Below, piece by piece: positions 54,339 through 61,020 of a stretch of DNA of 64,000 nt (position 1 is its first letter; every line of letters starts with the position of its first letter). This DNA is from CAYJIX01 sp964370375 (lineage in GTDB: Bacteria; Desulfobacterota; Desulfovibrionia; Desulfovibrionales; Desulfovibrionaceae): NCBI GenBank assembly GCA_964370375.1, contig CAYJIX010000003.1, positions 1-64,000 of the forward strand, in the 5' to 3' direction. The position numbers and the translations under genes are program-made. The notes beneath the pieces are model-generated. The model searched no databases. It had not been told where the DNA came from and saw only the letters and a list, made by a program, of their open reading frames with translations.

Positions 54339-54812
54339 GTCAAATCCTTGAGGTTATAACCTCGCTCTCGTATCTTAACCAATAGCTTTCAAAGCCGCTT
54401 CCACTAAAAAACCATCCCGTGAAGGGCAAACATCCTAAGGCTGCTTCTAGATAAAGAACTTTTACTCTTTTGGCAATATGGAAAATATTTTTTATGCATT
54501 GCCTCTATTTTTGAGAGCTTTGCACGATTATTTTCAAGTATTATTCACCGTTAAAGCTAGAAAATTGTTCCACCACCTAAAAACAGAGCCAAGAGCAAAA
54601 AATTTAAAAATCAAACACTTAACTAAAAAAATGTAACTAGCCCAACTCTTGTTTTTACGACATCTAGCCAAAAGCATACGTTGTGTGACGAGATGTATTT
54701 TTATCTATTTTATAGACGATTCCTTATACAGGTTTTTATGGACCTGTATAAGGAATACATCTTGCTTTAAGGCAGTGCCATACAAATTGCATGGCTACAC
54801 AGTATAGTTAAT
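54339..54812 (-). other. 474-base spacer between pstS and pstC with a 15-bp inverted repeat
   Basis: No gene is seen. At 54719-54733 and 54742-54756, ATTCCTTATACAGGT is repeated inverted with an 8-base loop. Without a strong U-run, it may still act as a processing or attenuation stem that lowers pstCA expression relative to pstS, a common pattern for binding-protein genes. The rest is AT-rich and may carry a pstC promoter. Confidence 0.5.
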
Positions 54813-55643
54813 TTACTGATTGATCGGTACAAAACCCACATCAAGCACGGCTTTTTGGCCTTTTTTGGGGTCAAGCAGGAAGGTAATAAAGGCTTCAACA
54901 GCACCAGTTGGTTTGCCGTTGGTGAAGATATAAAGCTCACGAGCAAGGGGCCATTCTCTTTTCATGGCAGATTCAGCAGTAGCTTGCAAGCCGTCAATGG
55001 TAAGGCCTTTGATCAGCGGATTCATATAACCAATACCAATGTAGCCAATGGCGTTCTGGTTTTTAGAAACAGCCTGCACAGCGGCTCCGCTGGAAGCTTG
55101 CAATAAGGCAGCAGGCTTCACTTTTTCCTTCTTCATGACCAAATCTTCCCAGGTTTCATATGTACCTGAGGAGGTGTCACGGGAAATGACGACGATCTCA
55201 GCGTCTTTACCGCCAACGTCCTTCCAGTTGGTGATGCGTCCGGCATAAATATCTTTAAGCTGGGTAAGGGACAAACTATCTACATCGTTTTTGGGATGCA
55301 CGATGGGCACCAAGGCGTCAAGGCCCACAGCAAAACGCTCGGGAAATACTTTTTTGGCTTTGGCCCTTTCAAGTTCATTAGCTTTAATGTCGCGCGAAGC
55401 CATGGCAACGGTTGTAAAACCATCAATAAGAGCTTTAATCCCGTTACCGGATCCACCACCGGCAATGGCAATGCTCACATTGGGATTGGCAGCCATATAG
55501 GCTTCTGAAGCTTTTTGCATAATAGGCAGAACCGTAGTGGAACCATTCACCATAATTTCTTCGGAAGCCTTAACACTTAAAGGCGCAGCCATGGCAACAC
55601 AAAGACCAAAGGCAATAGAGGCAAGTTTCTTCACAGTAATCAT
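54813..55643 (-). CDS. pstS: periplasmic phosphate-binding protein PstS
   Basis: The 276-residue protein has a signal peptide (to about 'KASEE', cleavage near residue 27). Phosphate-binding loops are 'MVNGSTTVLPIMQKASEAY', 'IAGGGSGNGIKALIDG', 'ASRDIKANE' and 'SRDTSSGTYETW'. AAGGAG precedes the ATG. It is transcribed away from phoB, with Pho-box-like sites in the shared upstream region. Confidence 0.95.
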   Translation of the reverse strand: MITVKKLASIAFGLCVAMAAPLSVKASEEIMVNGSTTVLPIMQKASEAYMAANPNVSIAIAGGGSGNGIKALIDGFTTVAMASRDIKANELERAKAKKVFPERFAVGLDALVPIVHPKNDVDSLSLTQLKDIYAGRITNWKDVGGKDAEIVVISRDTSSGTYETWEDLVMKKEKVKPAALLQASSGAAVQAVSKNQNAIGYIGIGYMNPLIKGLTIDGLQATAESAMKREWPLARELYIFTNGKPTGAVEAFITFLLDPKKGQKAVLDVGFVPINQ

Positions 55644-55767
55644 GTAAAACTCCTTGATATGTTCTAAAAAGTATGTTTGCTGTCATAAGCAGACGTGAAC
55701 AAACTATCTTGTCTATGTGTCGTTTGTGTGACATGAACATCAAGTGTCGGTGACGTTTTAAGATTGT

Positions 55768-55785
55768 CTGTCACAAAATTGTCAT
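55768..55785 (+). promoter_or_regulatory. Pho box upstream of phoB
   Basis: CTGTCAC-AAAA-TTGTCAT is a 7-4-7 direct repeat close to the PhoB consensus (CTGTCAT with a four-base AT-rich spacer). It lies about 85 bases before the phoB ATG in the region divergent from pstS. A weaker minus-strand candidate is at 55716-55733. Confidence 0.75.
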
Positions 55786-55868
55786 ACTACGTTCGCGTAT
55801 TCGTCACGCTGTCACGCTACATTGCTGCAAGCCATGTATATTACTATGTCTATGGAAGGAGCTTAGTT

Positions 55869-56555
55869 ATGCAGCCTGAGGGTCAAACCATTCTTGTGAT
55901 TGAAGATGAAGGCGACATTCGCGAACTTTTAGCGTTCAATCTTGAACGTGACGGCTACCATGTGATTGAAGCTGGCGACGGACTGGAAGGGCTAGCCCTT
56001 GCCCGTTCTAAACATCCAGACCTTATTGTCCTTGACATCATGCTGCCCGGGATGAATGGCTTTACTGTTTGTCGTGAACTTGAAAAATCTTCTGAAACTG
56101 TAAACATCCCCATTATTATCCTAACAGCACGCGGCGAAACCGTTGACCGTATTTTAGGCCTTGAGCTTGGCGCGGATGATTATTTGCTCAAACCCTTCAA
56201 CGTGCGCGAGCTCCTTTTACGCATTAAAGCCATTTTACGCCGCCAGCATCACACGCAAGAAAACGACGTGCGTACTCACCGTGGTGTACGCATCGATAAC
56301 GCTGCACATAAAGTGTCTGTTCATGGAGAATACGTGGATTTGACCGCCACAGAATTTCGCCTGCTTGACGATTTGCTTGCACACCCTGGGCGTGTGCGGA
56401 CTCGAGAGGATCTGTTGGCAAGTGTGTGGGGGTACCAATTTGACGGCTATGCCCGCACTGTCGATACCCATGTACGCAGGCTCAGAAGCAAACTTGGTGA
56501 AGCGGCAAGCATTGTCGAAACCGTGCGCGGCGTTGGCTACCGCTGCAAGGAGTAA
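55869..56555 (+). CDS. phoB: PhoB-type phosphate response regulator
   Basis: The 228-residue protein has a receiver domain with Asp56 in 'LIVLDIMLPGMNG', 'ILTARGETVDRILGLELGAD' and Lys in 'LLKPFNVRELL'. A winged-helix DNA-binding domain follows ('LTATEFRLLDDLLAHPGRV', 'VDTHVRRLRSKLGE'). The ATG at 55869 follows AAGGAG; an upstream frame extension is not used. It is followed by phoR after two bases. It activates the Pho regulon under phosphate limitation. Confidence 0.93.
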   Translation: MQPEGQTILVIEDEGDIRELLAFNLERDGYHVIEAGDGLEGLALARSKHPDLIVLDIMLPGMNGFTVCRELEKSSETVNIPIIILTARGETVDRILGLELGADDYLLKPFNVRELLLRIKAILRRQHHTQENDVRTHRGVRIDNAAHKVSVHGEYVDLTATEFRLLDDLLAHPGRVRTREDLLASVWGYQFDGYARTVDTHVRRLRSKLGEAASIVETVRGVGYRCKE

Positions 56556-56557
56556 CC

Positions 56558-58381
56558 ATGCATATGCTGCGACTTCGCTATCGGATGCTTGGTGCGTTTT
56601 TACTGGTCATTGTTATCAGTATCACGTTTCCCCTTCTGTACGCGCGTCATATCATTTTTGAAAACAGCTTGACAGAAGTCACTGACATGGCTTTTCGCGA
56701 AGCACAAACCATAAGCGCGTACCTTGTTGACAATAAAGAAACAACCGTTGAAAACCTTAACAAAACGCTGCATCGCCTTAGCTCCATCCTCAAAAGCCGA
56801 ATAACCGTTATCAGTAATGACGGAACGGTGCTTGCTGATTCTGCCCTTTCAACAGAAGAGGTGCAGCTTATAGACAACCACGGCGACCGGATAGAAATTG
56901 TCGAGGCACGCACCAAAAAATTGGGAAATAGCGTGCGCGCAAGCACAACCCTTGGTGGGACGAGCGAGTATATTTATGCTGCGGTGCAATACAGCGGCAA
57001 TGGTTCGCTTCCTGCTGGCTTTGTACGCGTTTCCATGTCCATTTCTAACGTGCTTGAACGAAACGCCTATTGGGGGCCATGGGTAGGGGTTGCCCTTTTT
57101 GCAGCACTTTTGGCCATGCTTTTGGCCTATGGTTTATCGTCTCGCATGGAGGCTTCGCTCAAATCCATCATCCGAGTAGTGGAAGGCGTTGCTGCCGGCG
57201 GAGAAGTACGAAAACGCCTGCACGTTGTCCCTAGTCGCGAATTTCGTGCGCTTGCAAGAGCGGTCAACGATATGGCTGACAGAATTGAAGACAATATTGC
57301 CACTATTGAAGATCAAACAGCACAATTTTCTGCCATCCTTGACACCATGACTGAAGGGGTGCTTGTACTCAACAGCGAAGGACGAATCCGCCTTGCCAAC
57401 ACAGCCCTCTATAAACTTTTTCCCAACATTGCAGAAGGCAAACTCCCCGTGGAAGCAATCCCCGTAGCAGAATTGCAAGAAGCCTTTGACAATCTATACG
57501 CATCCGACACAGAACACGCACACTTTCAAATAGAACCACAAAAAGGTATGATCTTGAATGTAAGCCTTGCCTGTCCGCGCTCTGATCAAAAACCGCTCAT
57601 GGCAGTGGCTGTTTTTCACGATGTGAGTGAGCTTGTACACCTTATGCGCATGCGCAGGGACTTTGTGGCCAATGTATCCCATGAACTGCGCACGCCCCTT
57701 ACAGCCATACAAGGCTATGCGGAAACCCTTTTGGGACTAGATCCGGAAGACAGAAGCACGCACCAACGCTTTTTGGAAACAATTTGTCGCCATACCGGAT
57801 ATATGAGCCGTATTGTGGAAGACTTATTAGCCCTTTCACGGATTGAAAGTGGGGCTGTCCCCATGAATATGACAAACGTAAATGTGGCAGACTTTATCGA
57901 AAGCTGTAGCGTACAAAGTCGCCCCTTATGCACGGATAAACAACAACATCTCGTGCTCCAAGCAGACCCTAAATTACAGGTTGCCATGGACCCCCATTTT
58001 ATGGGACAAGTACTACGTAACCTGTTTGAAAATGCCTGCCGGCATGCACCTGAAAACAGCACCATTGCAGCTAAGGCTTGGCAGGAAAAAAACAACATCG
58101 TATTTGAGGTTCAAGACGAAGGCCCAGGCATACCAAAAAGCGAACAAATACGTGTATTTGAACGCTTTTACAGGGTAGACAAGCATCGTGGCCCCTCACG
58201 AAACGGTACAGCGACAACAGGACTTGGCCTTGCCATATGTAAACATATTGTGGAACGCCACAAAGGCCGTATTTGGGTTGAAGAAAGCCCAAAAGGTGCG
58301 TGCTTTCGCTTTATGATTCCCTACAAATCCGTTTCTTCTTCTGAACCTCTTACAACAAACAAGGACAAGACTCATGAGTGA
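56558..58381 (+). CDS. phoR: PhoR-type sensor histidine kinase
   Basis: The 607-residue protein has two membrane segments (about 11-29 and 173-193) enclosing a ~140-residue extracytoplasmic domain, longer than in E. coli PhoR. A HAMP region (about 190-245) and a PAS-like domain (about 255-360) follow. The HisKA box has His375 in 'NVSHELRTPLTAIQGYAE'; N, G1 and G2 boxes are 'LFENACRHAP', 'DEGPGIPKSEQ' and 'GLGLAICKHIV'. GGAG precedes the ATG. It overlaps pstB by eight bases. Confidence 0.92.
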   Translation: MHMLRLRYRMLGAFLLVIVISITFPLLYARHIIFENSLTEVTDMAFREAQTISAYLVDNKETTVENLNKTLHRLSSILKSRITVISNDGTVLADSALSTEEVQLIDNHGDRIEIVEARTKKLGNSVRASTTLGGTSEYIYAAVQYSGNGSLPAGFVRVSMSISNVLERNAYWGPWVGVALFAALLAMLLAYGLSSRMEASLKSIIRVVEGVAAGGEVRKRLHVVPSREFRALARAVNDMADRIEDNIATIEDQTAQFSAILDTMTEGVLVLNSEGRIRLANTALYKLFPNIAEGKLPVEAIPVAELQEAFDNLYASDTEHAHFQIEPQKGMILNVSLACPRSDQKPLMAVAVFHDVSELVHLMRMRRDFVANVSHELRTPLTAIQGYAETLLGLDPEDRSTHQRFLETICRHTGYMSRIVEDLLALSRIESGAVPMNMTNVNVADFIESCSVQSRPLCTDKQQHLVLQADPKLQVAMDPHFMGQVLRNLFENACRHAPENSTIAAKAWQEKNNIVFEVQDEGPGIPKSEQIRVFERFYRVDKHRGPSRNGTATTGLGLAICKHIVERHKGRIWVEESPKGACFRFMIPYKSVSSSEPLTTNKDKTHE

Positions 58382-59147
58382 AGCTAGCCAGACACACATC
58401 AAAATGTCGGCGGACAATGTCAACTTTTTTTATGGCCAAAGCCAAGCCCTGTACGACGTGTCACTGCATTTTCCAAACAATCAGGTAACAGCCCTTATCG
58501 GCCCTTCAGGCTGCGGAAAAAGTACGTTTTTGCGTTGCTTAAACCGCATGAACGACCTTATTCCGGGCACACGCACTGAAGGATTGATCTGCCTTGACGG
58601 GCACGATATCAATGCAACAGGTACAGATGTTGTGGATGTGCGTCGCCGTGTGGGCATGGTTTTTCAAAAACCTAATCCGTTCCCCAAAACGATTTTTGAA
58701 AATGTAGCCTATGGCCTTCGCGTCAATGGCATGAAAAACGAATCAGAAATCGCCGACAGAGTGGAAGCCAGTCTTAAACGCGCTGCCATGTTTGAAGAGG
58801 TTAAAGATCGTCTGCATACTTCTGCCCTTGGGCTATCCGGCGGACAACAGCAACGCCTTTGTATTGCAAGGGCCCTGGCTGTGGAGCCTGAAACTCTACT
58901 CATGGACGAACCTGCCAGTGCACTTGACCCCATAGCCACTCAGCGTATAGAAGAAAGTATATTTGAGCTTAAAAGTCAGTTGTGCATCGTTATTGTGACC
59001 CACAATATGCAACAGGCTGCGCGCGTGTCTGACAGAACAGCCTTTTTTTACATGGGAAAGCTCATTGAGTGTGGAGAAACCCAATCTTTGTTCACAAGGC
59101 CGCAGCTGCAACAGACCGAAGACTATATCACCGGTCGCTTCGGCTAG
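58374..59147 (+). CDS. pstB: phosphate ABC transporter ATP-binding protein PstB
   Basis: The 257-residue ATPase has Walker A 'GPSGCGKSTFLRCLNRMND', the Q-loop 'MVFQKPNPFPKTIFENVAYG', signature 'LSGGQQQRLCIARAL' and Walker B 'LLMDEPASALDP'. These match PstB specifically. It is separated from pstSCA (opposite strand) and joined to phoBR by overlap, so regulation and uptake are linked in two divergent units. Confidence 0.96.
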   Translation: MSEASQTHIKMSADNVNFFYGQSQALYDVSLHFPNNQVTALIGPSGCGKSTFLRCLNRMNDLIPGTRTEGLICLDGHDINATGTDVVDVRRRVGMVFQKPNPFPKTIFENVAYGLRVNGMKNESEIADRVEASLKRAAMFEEVKDRLHTSALGLSGGQQQRLCIARALAVEPETLLMDEPASALDPIATQRIEESIFELKSQLCIVIVTHNMQQAARVSDRTAFFYMGKLIECGETQSLFTRPQLQQTEDYITGRFG

Positions 59148-59238
59148 TTCATATAAGCGACTATCCAAGGCGATCTACAAAAGGCAACATACAGCATTGT
59201 AACCATATTTTTCAATTCCAGGTAAAAGGACAGTATAT

Positions 59239-59904
59239 ATGAATTCACAAGAAAACTATCTGCATCAGCTTGTGGACAAGCTTCGCACGCAACTTCTCAT
59301 CATGGGCGTAAAAACACACAAAGCGCTTGAGGATGCCGTGCGTGCCATTAAGCAACGTGACCCTGACATCGCTCGCATGGTGCGAGAAGGTGATGAGGCC
59401 ATTGACACGTTGGAAAACGAAATCGATGAAGCTTCGCTGAATATTCTTATTCGCAGCCAGCCTGTAGCCAAAGATTTACGTATCATCATGACCGCTGTTC
59501 GTATGGTTTTAGACCTTGAGCGTATTGGTGATGAGGCTGTAAATATTGCCGACCAAGTGACACTCATGAAGGATATGAATGTTACATCTGTAGATACAGA
59601 ACTTACCATGTTGGGACAGCGCAGTATCAAAATGCTTGATGATGCCTTGCAAGCCTTTAAAGACGGCAATTCAGAATTGGCACTTGAGGTCAGTCGCTAC
59701 GATGTAGAAACAGCTGAAATCATGGCCAAAGTGTATCACAATATCATGGACCAAGTACAAAGCGGCGCTATGACACCTTGGGCTTCCATGCACATTATTT
59801 TTATCATTCGCTCCCTTGACCGTATCTTTAGACGGGCAGAAAACATTGCCGAGCATGCCTATTTTATGGTGGAAGGCGTCAGCTTAAAACACCAACAACG
59901 CTAG
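59239..59904 (+). CDS. phoU: PhoU, phosphate signalling regulator
   Basis: The 221-residue all-helical protein shows the PhoU repeats 'ALEDAVRAIKQRDPDIARMV', 'ARPVAKDLRIIMTAVRMVLD'-type block (here 'SQPVAKDLRIIMTAVRM') and 'DLERIGDEAVNIAD', then 'RSLDRIFRRAENIAEHAYF'. PhoU keeps PhoR inactive when phosphate is plentiful. AAAGGA lies upstream of the ATG. It is the last gene of phoB-phoR-pstB-phoU. Confidence 0.95.
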   Translation: MNSQENYLHQLVDKLRTQLLIMGVKTHKALEDAVRAIKQRDPDIARMVREGDEAIDTLENEIDEASLNILIRSQPVAKDLRIIMTAVRMVLDLERIGDEAVNIADQVTLMKDMNVTSVDTELTMLGQRSIKMLDDALQAFKDGNSELALEVSRYDVETAEIMAKVYHNIMDQVQSGAMTPWASMHIIFIIRSLDRIFRRAENIAEHAYFMVEGVSLKHQQR

Positions 59905-59978
59905 TAACAATAAAAAAGCCTATCCTTACGCTTTGTTCAGTCTTTATTGTTCAAAAACCTAAATCATTGCAAAAAAAT

Positions 59979-60012
59979 ACGGCGCAACATTGTTGCGCCG
60001 TGATTTTTTTTC
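59979..60012 (+). terminator. terminator after phoU
   Basis: A perfect 11-base inverted repeat (ACGGCGCAACA / TGTTGCGCCGT) around a single central base is followed by GATTTTTTTT. An A-run just before it could also serve the opposite strand. Confidence 0.88.
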
Positions 60013-60135
60013 AAAAACTACACATGGAATGCTACAAAACCCTGTGCAGTATAAAGAATATACGGTATGATTTTGACTAAAAAATAGAAAACCTTTTATA
60101 CTAAGTAAAACAAGACGAGTGCTACGGCCTACGGC

Positions 60136-60690
60136 CTACTGCGTGCGCCATTGTTTTTGTACTTGACGAGGCCTTACCAAAGGAGGCTGCTGTTCTGTGT
60201 GTTCACGCTCTTTTTCAGTTGTCATGCTCATGCGTAAATCCTCTTCAGCAAGTGCATCAGACACGGTTCGGTTCAAATAACGACCGCGCGTGTCCTGTTC
60301 AACCTCAAAGCCCTGTTGCCTATTGATCAATGCGGCGGCCCCGAATTTTTCTTCAGGTTCCCACTCAAACATGACCGCTGTGCCAAAGCACGAAAAATAT
60401 TTACTGCCATCTGGATGAAAAGCCACGTTTTCAGAATATCCTATAATAGCATGGGCCCCTTTATTAACCGCACGAGCTGCCATACCAAAAAAGGCTTCAT
60501 CTGAATCATAGCCACGGCTACAAACAAGGCCAAGCACCTTGGCAATCTGCCGCCCTTCCACATGGTCTACTGTAACAACGGGGAATTTTCCGCTTAGAAA
60601 CAGCTTCTTCACCTGTGTTACTCGTTCATCAACCTGTGACGATTCAGGCTTGCGCTTTTTTTTGTCATTTCCACCAAGTAAAAAAAACAT
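60136..60690 (-). CDS. YbjQ-like (UPF0145/heavy-metal-binding-domain-like) protein
   Basis: The 184-residue protein has a central domain (about 35-110), 'FPVVTVDHVEGRQIAKVLGL', 'EAFFGMAARAVNKGAHAIIGY' and 'YFSCFGTAVMFEW', that resembles the YbjQ fold. That family forms pentamers and its role is unclear. The N-terminus is Lys-rich and the C-terminal ~50 residues are charged, Gln/Arg-rich and probably disordered. A perfect GGAGGT lies six bases upstream of the ATG, indicating high translation. It is convergent with phoU and monocistronic. Confidence 0.65.
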   Translation of the reverse strand: MFFLLGGNDKKKRKPESSQVDERVTQVKKLFLSGKFPVVTVDHVEGRQIAKVLGLVCSRGYDSDEAFFGMAARAVNKGAHAIIGYSENVAFHPDGSKYFSCFGTAVMFEWEPEEKFGAAALINRQQGFEVEQDTRGRYLNRTVSDALAEEDLRMSMTTEKEREHTEQQPPLVRPRQVQKQWRTQ

Positions 60691-60928
60691 GGCGTACCTC
60701 CTGTATATTCATTGTTCCTTTTTATTCAAAATTCAGACCAAAACATTTTTTTACTTATATTTTACTATATTGCAGTTTCTTAAGGAAATTTTATCCCCCA
60801 GCACGGCATTTTTCTGACAAAAAAATATCTGTACAACTAAGGATGTCGTTCTTATTTTTTTCACTTAGTAAATTTTTTCCACAAAATAGGCTGTTCAAAT
60901 CTTCCTTTTTGTGATAGTATTATTTCGC

Positions 60929-60946
60929 ACGTAAGTCATTTTACGT
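60929..60946. promoter_or_regulatory. palindromic operator candidate upstream of the PFOR gene
   Basis: ACGTAA and TTACGT are perfect inverted six-base arms with a six-base centre, just upstream of the promoter candidate. The spacing fits a dimeric helix-turn-helix regulator, but no known consensus is matched. Confidence 0.4.
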
Positions 60947-60975
60947 TTTTTGCATAAAAAACAGTGTGTTATACT
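60947..60975 (+). promoter_or_regulatory. candidate promoter of the PFOR gene
   Basis: TATACT (60970-60975) is a good -10 box. With a 17-base spacer the -35 would be TTTTTG (60947-60952), a weak match. An AAGGAG motif lies eight bases before the ATG at 61021. Confidence 0.4.
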
Positions 60976-61020
60976 AACATGACACATAATACCCCCTGTT
61001 TTTTTCTAAGGAGTTTACCG

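Larger units (their letters stand above)
60691..61020. other. 330-base divergent intergenic region upstream of the PFOR gene
   Basis: No gene is seen. It is AT-rich with many T-tracts, which suggests a bent, active promoter region for the PFOR gene on plus and the YbjQ-like gene on minus. It holds the palindrome and promoter candidate listed separately. Confidence 0.5.
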
